Below are positions 1-7,146 of a DNA stretch of 9,300 nucleotides, one piece after another. This DNA comes from Acetobacteraceae bacterium (GTDB lineage Bacteria; Pseudomonadota; Alphaproteobacteria; Acetobacterales; Acetobacteraceae), in contig JASHVB010000045.1 of assembly GCA_030039695.1 (NCBI GenBank), positions 1 through 9,300 of the forward strand, written 5' to 3'. Below the pieces are notes generated by a model, which saw only the letters and a program-made list of their open reading frames with translations, was not told the DNA's origin and searched no databases. How positions within the stretch are numbered: the first letter of the stretch is position 1; each line of letters starts with the position of its first letter. The translations under genes and the position numbers were made by a program.

Positions 1-950
1 CCATCCACCTGGACGTAATCCGGGCAGCCTTCGGGATGCAACACACAATCGCTGAACCACTCATCAAGGAAAGCCGGGTCGCCGACAACGAATTTCACGC
101 CCACCGGCTTGCCGGTCACCGTACGCACGCGATGTATGAAGATGCCCAGTTCGCGCACGTTGCCGATATCGGTATGCCGGTTCGGGCTGATGCTGTCTTT
201 CCCGACCGGAATGCCGCGGATCCCGGCGATCTCAGGGGTCACCTTGACGCCGGGCAGGATGCCGCCCTTCCCTGGCTTTGCTCCTTGCGCCAGCTTCACT
301 TCGAACGCCCTTATTTGTTCATGCGCGGCGATCTCGCGCAGCCGCGCCTCCGAGAGATTGCCGTGCTCGTCGCGCACACCGTATTTCGCCGTGCCCATCT
401 GCATGATCACGTCGCATCCGCCTTCCAGGTGATAGCGCGCCAGGCCGCCCTCACCGGTTGCCATCCAAATTCCAGCCATTTTTGCGCCGCGCGACAACGC
501 CGATACCGCGGCGTGGCTCAACGCGCCGTAGCTCATGCCGCTAATGTTGAAGAAGCTGGCAGGATGGAAAGGCATCCGGCACGCGCCTGACCCTTCGGTG
601 ATGCCGATCTGTTTGCCAGGCCAGGGCCGCTTCTCTTCGTCCAGCACTGGGAAGGCCGCGTTGCGAAACACGAACGCCGGCACGTTCTCCGATCCAAAGC
701 TGCGCAGGTTGGAAACACCTTTCGCCGAGCGATACACCCAGGCACGCTCGAGACGGTTGAACGGCCGTTCCGACCAGTCGGGCAAATACTGGTATTGTCG
801 CATGTACTCGCCGAGCGTTTCGGCGAAATAGCGGAAATAGCCAATGATCGGGTAGTTGCGCAGAATCGTGTGCTGCGTCTGCCGCCGGTCGTGTACGTAC
901 AGAATAGTCAGGCCGGCCAGTGCCAGCACGACCACGGCTGTCCAGAGCAT
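1..950 (-). CDS. FMN-binding glutamate synthase domain protein, membrane-anchored (partial, C-terminus beyond left edge)
   Basis: The frame reads from ATG at 950 down to the window edge without a stop, giving 316 residues. Residues 2-18 form one hydrophobic segment, followed by basic residues, so the protein is probably anchored with the enzyme domain in the cytoplasm. The domain carries glutamate-synthase (GltB FMN domain) signatures: ISGMSYGALS (136-145), TGEGG (165-169), GGCDVIMQMGTAKYGVRD (177-194), KLAQGAKPGKGGILPG (219-234) and SPNRH (255-259). Family members are roughly 500-550 residues, so about 200 are missing here. They resemble the FMN/Fe-S half of glutamate synthase but lack the glutaminase domain, and their substrate is generally unproven. 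The residue before TGEGG is Ala where classical GltB has Asn. The start is supported by GGAGG with 8 bases before ATG. The leader lies inside the open frame at 908-1399, so translational coupling is possible. Confidence 0.93.
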   Translation of the reverse strand, partial: MLWTAVVVLALAGLTILYVHDRRQTQHTILRNYPIIGYFRYFAETLGEYMRQYQYLPDWSERPFNRLERAWVYRSAKGVSNLRSFGSENVPAFVFRNAAFPVLDEEKRPWPGKQIGITEGSGACRMPFHPASFFNISGMSYGALSHAAVSALSRGAKMAGIWMATGEGGLARYHLEGGCDVIMQMGTAKYGVRDEHGNLSEARLREIAAHEQIRAFEVKLAQGAKPGKGGILPGVKVTPEIAGIRGIPVGKDSISPNRHTDIGNVRELGIFIHRVRTVTGKPVGVKFVVGDPAFLDEWFSDCVLHPEGCPDYVQVD

Positions 951-1399
951 GGCGTTCTCCTCCCCGGTCTCGCAACCGCGAGATCACCACACCACGGAAA
1001 TCCGCCGCGCGGGAAGAAAATTCGCAGTCGGTGCAGCCAGACGAGATCGCTCGCGACCACCTGTGGCACACCGGCGAAGTGTCCCGTACCCGGTTGCTGC
1101 ATCCAGACGCCGTCAGAGCCGTACAAAGTCGTGCAGGCGGCGTTGCCGACCGACCCGCCGGCCGTCGGGTAGATGACGACTTCGCCGGCGGTGATCATGC
1201 CTTTGTTGGCGGCGCTGCTGCCGCCACCGACGAACGCGACTTGCGACAACGCGGCCGGGATCGTGGCGCCGATCAGGGCGGCCGACACCGCGGGATCGCC
1301 GCCACCGGAAGATCTGACCGTTGCCCCATCAAGGGCCTTGCCGCCGAGGCGCCCGGCGGCATCATGACGCCGCGTGTGGAACTGCAGCAGACCCGGCAT
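908..1399 (-). CDS. Hypothetical protein, weak candidate
   Basis: I do not recognise this product. The minus strand stays open from an ATG at 1399 to a stop at 908, 163 codons, filling the gap between the two neighbouring genes. By my hand count about four fifths of third positions are G or C, as in the real genes here, and the translation is Ala/Gly/Val-rich with scattered Trp, Tyr and Phe rather than Arg-rich like the antisense shadows. A mildly hydrophobic, Ala-rich stretch lies near residues 37-75. Against it: no good ribosome binding site precedes ATG 1399, GTG 1288 or the ATG near 1192. The last 14 codons overlap the glutamate synthase-like gene, and the start overlaps the divergent CorC-like start. 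It could be a real small gene, a decayed gene remnant, or an open frame by chance. Nothing else of note is visible in 951-1397. Confidence 0.3.
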   Translation of the reverse strand: MPGLLQFHTRRHDAAGRLGGKALDGATVRSSGGGDPAVSAALIGATIPAALSQVAFVGGGSSAANKGMITAGEVVIYPTAGGSVGNAACTTLYGSDGVWMQQPGTGHFAGVPQVVASDLVWLHRLRIFFPRGGFPWCGDLAVARPGRRTPCSGQPWSCWHWPA

Positions 1400-2696
1400 G
1401 GCATTTGGCGTTGAAATCCTGATCGTCCTACTGCTGATCCTGATCAACGGCCTGTTTTCCATGGCCGAGCTGGCGCTCGTATCGGCGCGACGCGCTCGAC
1501 TGGCCGTGCTGGAACGGAAGGGCCTGGCCGGCGCCGCGATGGCCAGACTCCTCGCAGACGAACCGCAGAGGTTCCTGCCGACGGTGCAGATCGGGATCAC
1601 TCTAGTCAGTGTGCTCACCGGCGTGTTCGGCGGTGCCCGTATCGCGCGCCATGTCGAGGTCTGGCTGAGGCAGTTTCCGTCGCTGGCCGCGGCAGCGCCA
1701 TCGCTGTCGCTCGCCATCGTCGTGGTGGTGACGACCTATCTGACGCTGGTGTTCGGAGAGCTGGTGCCGAAGCAGCTCGCACTGCGCCGTCCAGAACATG
1801 TCGCCGCCGGCGTCGCGCGTCCGCTGTCCGGGACGGCCCGCATCGCCGCGCCCGCCGTCTGGGTGCTGGGCCAATCAACCGGCGTGATCCTGCGGGTCTT
1901 CGGTCTGAACCGCCCCACCCAACGGACGGTCACCGAGGAGGAGCTCAAGGCGTTGCTCTCCGAGGGCGCTCAAACCGGAGTCCTGGAGGCGGAAGAGCAT
2001 GACATGATCGAGCGCGTCCTGCGGCTGGCCGACAAGCCGGTGCGGGCAATCATGACGCCGCGCACCGAACTAGCCTGGATCGACCGGACCGACCCGCCCA
2101 AAGACGTCGCGGCGACCCTGAAGGCGGCGCCCCACTCCCGCTTTGTCGTGTGCGACCAGTCGATCGACAACGTTGTGGGCGTGGTACAGGCGAAGGACAT
2201 ACTTGACCGCATGCTGGGGGGCGAACCGCTGTCGGTGACCGCGGCACTGCGTCAGCCAATCGTGGTGCCTGACACGGTGACTGCGCTGGACGCGCTGGAG
2301 CGGCTGAAAGCCGACCCGTTGGGCATGGCGCTGGTGATGGACGAATACGGAAGCTTCGAAGGTGTGGTGACTGCAGCCGACGTGCTGGAGGCGATCGTCG
2401 GCGAGCCCATCGACGTGGCAGACCACTCCGTGACCGACGCTGCGGCGGGTGAGGCGACGTTCGTGTTGGATGGCATGATGCCCGTGGATGAGCTGAAATC
2501 TCGGCTTGAGCTGCCTGACCTGCCGGCCGAGGGCAGCTATCACACGCTCGCTGGGCTGATCCTGGCGTTGCTGCGCCGGGTGCCGGGGGTGGGGGACCGC
2601 ATCGTGTTTGCCGGCTGGCGTTTCGAGGTGCTGGAAATGGACGGTCGGCGAGTCGACAAGGTCCGAGCCAGCCGTGAACCTACAGCCGAAGGGTAG
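1398..2696 (+). CDS. CNNM/CorC-type membrane protein (DUF21, CBS pair, CorC_HlyC domain)
   Basis: A 432-residue inner-membrane protein of the hemolysin C/CorC family, full length for the group. Relatives are linked to Mg2+/Co2+ transport or efflux; the hemolysin name is historical. Residues 5-26 are a transmembrane segment leading into NGLFSMAELALVSARRARL (17-35), the usual DUF21 opening. Further hydrophobic segments lie near 62-80, 103-122 and 136-168, and GELVPKQLAL (120-129) is a conserved DUF21 motif. The acidic linker (178-208) precedes the first CBS domain, which starts around MTPRTELAWID (219-229). The second CBS domain covers about 287-345, with VMDEYGSFEGVVT (313-325). The C-terminal CorC_HlyC domain covers about 350-425, with LPAEGSYHTLAGLIL (375-389). 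I chose ATG 1398 because the membrane segment starts at once; ATG 1374 would add eight residues atypical of the family. No clear Shine-Dalgarno sequence is visible for either. Its transported ion cannot be read from sequence. Confidence 0.93.
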   Translation: MAFGVEILIVLLLILINGLFSMAELALVSARRARLAVLERKGLAGAAMARLLADEPQRFLPTVQIGITLVSVLTGVFGGARIARHVEVWLRQFPSLAAAAPSLSLAIVVVVTTYLTLVFGELVPKQLALRRPEHVAAGVARPLSGTARIAAPAVWVLGQSTGVILRVFGLNRPTQRTVTEEELKALLSEGAQTGVLEAEEHDMIERVLRLADKPVRAIMTPRTELAWIDRTDPPKDVAATLKAAPHSRFVVCDQSIDNVVGVVQAKDILDRMLGGEPLSVTAALRQPIVVPDTVTALDALERLKADPLGMALVMDEYGSFEGVVTAADVLEAIVGEPIDVADHSVTDAAAGEATFVLDGMMPVDELKSRLELPDLPAEGSYHTLAGLILALLRRVPGVGDRIVFAGWRFEVLEMDGRRVDKVRASREPTAEG

Positions 2697-2863
2697 CTCG
2701 GCGTGCCGATCCGACGTCACCGTAGCCGAAACAGCCTCTCAGGGATTGCACCCTACGTGGGCGGTCTGCCTTCGCGGACAGCATCCTGGGCCGCCGCCCT
2801 CTGCGCGCTCTCCGCGTCCGCAGGCCTCTCGAGCGTCATGCAAGTCGCGAAAGGGCGCTTAGC
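2697..2863. other. Intergenic spacer with small GC-rich hairpins
   Basis: These 167 bases separate two plus-strand genes. GTCTGC at 2764-2769 can pair with GCGGAC at 2774-2779 around a CTTC loop (one G-U pair), and GGGCG at 2759-2763 can pair with CGCCC further on. There is no T-run after either, so a classical intrinsic terminator is not supported. A ten-codon mini-frame (ATG 2838 to TGA 2867) overlaps the next gene's GTG start. I see no convincing -35/-10 promoter. Confidence 0.35.
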
Positions 2864-4108
2864 GTGACCTGCGCCACGATCACCCAATGCGCCGTGTTGG
2901 TTGGGGGCCGCGGCAGGCCTCTCGGGGCGCTGAATGCCGACACGCCGAAGCCGCTCCTGCCGTGCGGCGAGCGGCCATTTCTCGCCTGGCTGCTGCGTGA
3001 GTTCCTGCGGTACGGCGTGACCGAGTTCCTGCTGTTGGGGGGCCATCCGTCCACTGAAGTGGAGAAAGCCGTGCAGGACATCCGCGCCGCGCTGCCGCGC
3101 GAAGCGCGCATCGCCATCTCCGATGCGCCGGTCCACGCCGGCACCGGCGGCGCGATCTATCATGCGCGCGACCGACTGGACGAACGGTTCCTGCTATGTA
3201 ACGGCGACTCGTTGCTGGATTGCAATTTCGCCAATCTGCTGGCCGCCGCGGCGACGGACGACGAATCCGTCACCGGCCGCTTGGTGCTGCGGCAGTTGGG
3301 CGGCCCGTCCCGCTTCGGGTTGGTGCTGCTGGACGGCGACCGCATCACCGGCTTGCGCGAACCGCCGCCCCCCGGCACCGGCGGCATCATCGACGGCGGC
3401 GTTTGCGTGTTTCGCCGACGCCTGGTCGACTCGCTGTCGCCGCGGTGTTCGCTGGGCGCCGACATCATGCCGCATCTGGCAGCCGATGGTGCACTGCGTG
3501 GCTCGCTGGGCGGCGGGTATTTCTGCGATATCGGCGTTCCCGAGGACTTTCTACGCGCTCAGGCGGAAATTCCGCGTCTGCTGCGCCGCCGCGCCGTGTT
3601 CTTTGACCGCGATGGCGTGCTGAACATCGACCATGGATATGTCGGCACGCGCGAACGGTTCGAATGGATGCCCGGTGCGCTCGACGCGATCCGTTATGCC
3701 ACCGAGGCCGGCTGGCACGTGTTCGTGGTCACCAACCAATCCGGCGTCGCACGCGGCCATTATGACGAAGCGGCGGTACGTGATCTGCTGGACTGGATGG
3801 CGAATGAGGCACGCCGCATCGGCGGCACAATTGACGATGCGCGCTATTGCCCGTTCCATGACGAGGCAGTGCTCGACGCTTATCACCGCGCCAGCGACTG
3901 GCGCAAACCGGCGCCGGGGATGCTGCTGGATCTGATACGCGCATGGGAACTTGATCCGGTGCGTTGCGTCATGATCGGCGATCAGCCGAGTGACATGGCG
4001 GCCGCAGCCGGCGCTGGTGTGCCGGGGCATCTGTTCACGGGCGGGAATTTACTGGAGTTTGTGCGGGAGTTTGTGCGGCCATCATCGTCACTGCGCTCCG
4101 CGCGATGA
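2864..4108 (+). CDS. Fused sugar-1-phosphate nucleotidyltransferase / GmhB-like HAD phosphatase
   Basis: A 414-residue two-domain protein. Residues 8-235 are a nucleotidyltransferase of the HddC/RfbA-like kind: nucleotide loop VGGRGRPLG (13-21), TPKPLLP (27-33), GTGGAI (93-98), metal-site NGDS (113-116) and DIGVPEDF (222-229). Residues 241-400 are a HAD-IIIA phosphatase like GmhB: DRDGVLN (248-254, nucleophile D248, acid/base D250), TNQSGVARG (290-298), RKPAPGM (347-353) and GDQPSD (372-377). GmhB removes the 1-phosphate from D-glycero-manno-heptose 1,7-bisphosphate and HddC-type enzymes then make the NDP-heptose, so the fusion would join consecutive steps of envelope-sugar synthesis in the cytoplasm. 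That substrate is inferred. The start is GTG, with AAGGG 8 bases upstream; no upstream in-frame ATG fits. The loop lacks the usual GTRL order, and most GmhB zinc ligands are absent. The 3' end overlaps the convergent peroxidase gene by 21 bases. Confidence 0.9.
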   Translation: MTCATITQCAVLVGGRGRPLGALNADTPKPLLPCGERPFLAWLLREFLRYGVTEFLLLGGHPSTEVEKAVQDIRAALPREARIAISDAPVHAGTGGAIYHARDRLDERFLLCNGDSLLDCNFANLLAAAATDDESVTGRLVLRQLGGPSRFGLVLLDGDRITGLREPPPPGTGGIIDGGVCVFRRRLVDSLSPRCSLGADIMPHLAADGALRGSLGGGYFCDIGVPEDFLRAQAEIPRLLRRRAVFFDRDGVLNIDHGYVGTRERFEWMPGALDAIRYATEAGWHVFVVTNQSGVARGHYDEAAVRDLLDWMANEARRIGGTIDDARYCPFHDEAVLDAYHRASDWRKPAPGMLLDLIRAWELDPVRCVMIGDQPSDMAAAAGAGVPGHLFTGGNLLEFVREFVRPSSSLRSAR

Positions 4109-5434
4109 CGTGGACGGAGGGGGCGGCTGGTACCCGTCCGTCAGCGTTTTGAGGAATGCGATGATGTCCGCCTCGTCCTGCGCGCTCATGGCCGGCGCTT
4201 CGCCCAATTTGCGGTTGAATGGCGGATCAGTGACGTCGATGTTGGAGCGGTACTGCGCAGAAATGTCGTTAAACTTCGTAACCGTTCCGTCGCTCGCCCG
4301 GGGATAGACACGCTGCGGTTGCGGGTCGCGGAAATCGTAGAAATCCATCACCTCCTGCAGCGTATGAAACACGCCATTATGAAAGAACACATGCCGTGTC
4401 GCGGCATTGCGCAGCGTTGGCGTGAGGAACATGCCGCAGTACTCGGTCTGCCTGCGCATATCCGTGCGATACGGGCCGCAGATGCCCAGATCGAAATATT
4501 TCGGATTGCGGTTTGCCGCGAGTGCCATGTTGCGCGGTGCACCCAGCGCCTCATACTGATAATCGGTGAACATCGGCGGCAGCCCGTCGGGCGTCGGCTT
4601 GTCAAGATGGCAGCCGCCGCAATCCGCCTTTGCCGGGTCATTGAACAATTGATAGCCGCGCAGCTCGATCGGAGTGAGTTGCGCCCGGCCCTCCAGCCAG
4701 AAATCGAATTTGCTGGCGTAGGGATGGAAGTGCGGGTCCTCAATCTGGTAACGCGCGACGGCGAACAGCGCCTCCGCGACCGCGAGGCGTGGCGTGTCGA
4801 ATATCGCCGGCCCGAACAATTGCACCATGCGCGGCGCATAGGTTGCATGCCGCAGCTTCGCAGCGACCGCCGCTATCGTGCCGCCATCCATTTCGATCGG
4901 GCTGAGCAGCGGGAACAGTGCCTGGCTTTGCAGTGTGTCGGCGCGGCCGTCCCAGAACAAGCCACCTTGCGGCACCATGTTGACGGCTGATTGCGCCGTG
5001 CTTTGCGCAGTCTTCAGCGCGCGGGGCGTCTGCTGGCCGAGTGCTGCCATCTGCGTCAGGCTGACATTCTCATTCTCCTCGTTATCCGGGCCAATGCTGA
5101 AATTGGGTTGGCGTTCCAGGTACATCAGTGACGGCACCGCGCGGACGCCCTGGCTGCTCATGTGCGCTCCGCCGTCCATTGCCGGCAGACCGTTCGGCGG
5201 TCCGTAGTGGTTTGCCGGGCTGTGGCAGGACACGCAAGCAAGGCGGCCCGACGCCGACAGGCTTTTGTCGAAGAACACCAGCCGGCCGAGCTGCGCCATC
5301 GCCGACAATGGCGTGATGGGCGGACGCACCAGACGCACGGGGTGGGGATTTTCCCCGATCGGAACGCCGCCGGCTGCGGCGGTGATCAGCAGTACGAGAG
5401 CGCCCGCGACGATTCCGCACCGGCGCCGGCGCAT
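4088..5434 (-). CDS. Exported di-heme cytochrome c peroxidase / MauG-like protein
   Basis: A 448-residue exported protein with two c-type heme sites, CVSCH (67-71) and CGGCH (272-276), in the spacing of bacterial cytochrome c peroxidases and MauG. Other family landmarks are LGRLVFFDKSLS (49-60), GGLFWDGRADTLQSQA (157-172), TPTLRNAATRHVFFHNGVF (338-356) and the C-terminal helix DEADIIAFLKTLT (420-432). The N-terminus is a Sec-type signal peptide: four Arg, then a hydrophobic core at 8-24. Such enzymes reduce H2O2 using electrons from periplasmic cytochromes or carry out MauG-like protein oxidation; sequence alone does not decide between them. I chose ATG 5434, preceded by TGAGGA with 8-base spacing. 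A GTG at 5449 would add five residues and overlap the upstream stop as GTGA. It follows the phosphoesterase gene by 11 bases, so the two are probably cotranscribed. Cys319 and Cys333 are extra cysteines outside heme motifs. Confidence 0.93.
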   Translation of the reverse strand: MRRRRCGIVAGALVLLITAAAGGVPIGENPHPVRLVRPPITPLSAMAQLGRLVFFDKSLSASGRLACVSCHSPANHYGPPNGLPAMDGGAHMSSQGVRAVPSLMYLERQPNFSIGPDNEENENVSLTQMAALGQQTPRALKTAQSTAQSAVNMVPQGGLFWDGRADTLQSQALFPLLSPIEMDGGTIAAVAAKLRHATYAPRMVQLFGPAIFDTPRLAVAEALFAVARYQIEDPHFHPYASKFDFWLEGRAQLTPIELRGYQLFNDPAKADCGGCHLDKPTPDGLPPMFTDYQYEALGAPRNMALAANRNPKYFDLGICGPYRTDMRRQTEYCGMFLTPTLRNAATRHVFFHNGVFHTLQEVMDFYDFRDPQPQRVYPRASDGTVTKFNDISAQYRSNIDVTDPPFNRKLGEAPAMSAQDEADIIAFLKTLTDGYQPPPPSTSSRGAQ

Positions 5435-5445
5435 GCACCTGTTCC

Positions 5446-7146
5446 TCACTTCTCGGCTGCGGTCATCGGCTCACCGGTGGCTATGTTGAGCAACAGGATC
5501 GGGTTCTTGCCCCCGGCGCGGAAATTGAACATGTCCATGATGGACCCGGCATTCGCGTCGAACGATCCGCCCCCGAGCCGCTTGCCGTGCAGCCAGTTGT
5601 CCTCGATGAAGCGCACGACCGAAGCGAGCGACATGCGCACATGGCTCACGTAATTGGGCTTGGCCCAGGGCGAGATCACCAGGAACGGCAGGCGCGTGCC
5701 GGGACCGCAGCGGCCGTTCACCGGCTTGCCCAGTACACCCGGCTGCGGCCTGCCGGAGCCGCAGCGACCGAGCCCGTCGAGCTGATCCGCTTGAGGATCG
5801 TAAGAGGCACTGGTTGGCATCGTGAAAGCATGGTCGTACCAGCCGTCTGAGTCATCCCAGGTGATCACCACGGCCGTGCTCTTCCAGTCCGGCTGCCGCA
5901 TCAGAAAATCGATCAGTGCCGTCGTGCCGGTTTGCTCATCCAGCGGATCCGAATAGCCCGCATGACCGTCCTGGTAGGCCGGCATCTTGATATACGCAAC
6001 AGACGGAAAGTTGCCCGTGCTCAGCGCATCGTAAAAGTCCTTAAGGCCGTATTCGTGGTTCGCGGGATCTCGTGTCTTGCCGTCAGCCTCGAACGTGTAG
6101 CCGATCGCGGCAACGGAACTCGGGCGGGCGTGCAGCGGATTAGCGGTCGACGCATAGTATTGGAACCAGTTATGGTGCGGGATGTAGTCGACGACGTCGG
6201 TGCCAACCACGGTCGAGTGCGTGCTGCGCTTACAGCCGGTGGTACCGTTGGCGTTGGTCGTGCCCAGGTTGAAGCCGCCCATGAAACCACCCCAGGTGAT
6301 GCGGGCAGCATTCAGCAGGTCGCCGATGTTCTTGCCCTGCATCATCGCCTGATCCTTCGGTTTGGAGCACACGTCGTAGCCAGGATCGACGTCGTTGATC
6401 ATCGTCAGCCCGCTTTGGGCGTCGCTGATGTAGTAGGACAAGGCCAGCAGCGTGAACGGGTTTTGGCTGGCGGCGACGATCTTCATGCCGTTCGTCTGGC
6501 CGGAGGCGACGTTGAGCGCACCCGGCGTCGATGGACCGTAGGTGTCGTTATAAGCATTGTCGTTCATCGCGAAATGCTGCGCCCATTCCCACATCGCGGT
6601 GACGGTGTTGCCGTCGTAATAGCCCATCACCTGGCCCTTGGTGCCGAACGCGCCGACACCGCCAGCCGTGCCCTTGCCGGTGTGCAAGGGGAACAAGTCC
6701 ATCTTGCCGTGGTCGTAGGCCTGTTGCTCTGCCGTGTAGGTGTGGTCTTGGTCGGCCGTTGCCGCCTGGGTACGGTCGAGCCGGAACGGTTCTGAGGCGC
6801 CGCCACCATTCGCCTTGCTGGAGGAATTTGGATTGTGGATCAGAAGGTGCGCGCGCACCAGATTGTTCACCAGCGGCACGTCGGGCAACGCGATGAACGC
6901 GGGTTCGCCGGGCGGGTTGGTGGCCTTCGGATAGGTCGCGAAGTAGTGGTCGAACGAGACGTTTTCGTTGAAGATGACCACCAGGTGCTTGATCGGCGTG
7001 GCGGTCGGCGCCGAGTCCTGCGGTGGCGCACGGAAAGCATTGGCAGGCGCAACCGCTTGGCCTGGCGTCGCGGCGGTCAACACGCCGCCGGCGGCGCTGC
7101 CGAGCAGGATCGCAGCGGCAGAAAACAGTAGTTTTCGCAGAGTCAT
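5446..7146 (-). CDS. Exported AcpA/phospholipase C-type phosphoesterase (acid phosphatase family)
   Basis: A 566-residue member of the phosphoesterase family (PF04185) that includes Francisella AcpA and bacterial non-specific phospholipases C. The signal peptide is clear: LRK, then a hydrophobic core at 6-25, with cleavage probably after an Ala-rich stretch near 26-37. The catalytic domain opens with HLVVIFNENVSFDHYFATYP (54-73), whose Glu61/Asn62 are expected metal ligands. DTYGPSTPGALNVASGQ (201-217) holds the probable nucleophile Ser206, by analogy with AcpA. MPAYQDGHAGYSDP (388-401) and TWDDSDGWYDH (429-439) supply further metal-binding Asp/His. The family hydrolyses phosphate esters outside the cytoplasm; the pattern FNENVSFDHYF is nearer AcpA than phosphatidylcholine-specific enzymes, but substrate is not decided. 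ATG 7146 is preceded by GGGGAG with a suitable gap. It heads a two-gene unit with the di-heme peroxidase and is divergent from the hydrolase gene at 7309. Confidence 0.92.
   Translation of the reverse strand: MTLRKLLFSAAAILLGSAAGGVLTAATPGQAVAPANAFRAPPQDSAPTATPIKHLVVIFNENVSFDHYFATYPKATNPPGEPAFIALPDVPLVNNLVRAHLLIHNPNSSSKANGGGASEPFRLDRTQAATADQDHTYTAEQQAYDHGKMDLFPLHTGKGTAGGVGAFGTKGQVMGYYDGNTVTAMWEWAQHFAMNDNAYNDTYGPSTPGALNVASGQTNGMKIVAASQNPFTLLALSYYISDAQSGLTMINDVDPGYDVCSKPKDQAMMQGKNIGDLLNAARITWGGFMGGFNLGTTNANGTTGCKRSTHSTVVGTDVVDYIPHHNWFQYYASTANPLHARPSSVAAIGYTFEADGKTRDPANHEYGLKDFYDALSTGNFPSVAYIKMPAYQDGHAGYSDPLDEQTGTTALIDFLMRQPDWKSTAVVITWDDSDGWYDHAFTMPTSASYDPQADQLDGLGRCGSGRPQPGVLGKPVNGRCGPGTRLPFLVISPWAKPNYVSHVRMSLASVVRFIEDNWLHGKRLGGGSFDANAGSIMDMFNFRAGGKNPILLLNIATGEPMTAAEK

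Noticed and set aside
36..590. 184-codon plus-strand open frame
   Set aside because: It is antisense to the glutamate synthase-like gene, whose minus-strand frame holds several catalytic motifs.
1173..1367. 64-codon plus-strand frame with a hydrophobic, Pro/Ala-rich start
   Set aside because: It has no ribosome binding site or family resemblance and competes with the minus frame in the same gap.
2070..2720. 216-codon minus-strand open frame
   Set aside because: It is antisense to the CBS and CorC_HlyC domains of the membrane protein; rich in His, Arg and Gln with no motif.
2608..2862. 84-codon plus-strand frame ending just before the fusion gene
   Set aside because: It starts inside the CorC-like gene in another frame, and its composition looks random.
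4319..4990. 223-codon plus-strand open frame
   Set aside because: It is antisense to the di-heme peroxidase between its heme motifs; no domain and no proper start.
5932..6795. 287-codon plus-strand open frame
   Set aside because: It lies wholly antisense to the phosphoesterase, which has clear family motifs and a signal peptide. The plus translation is Arg/Val-rich with no recognisable motif.
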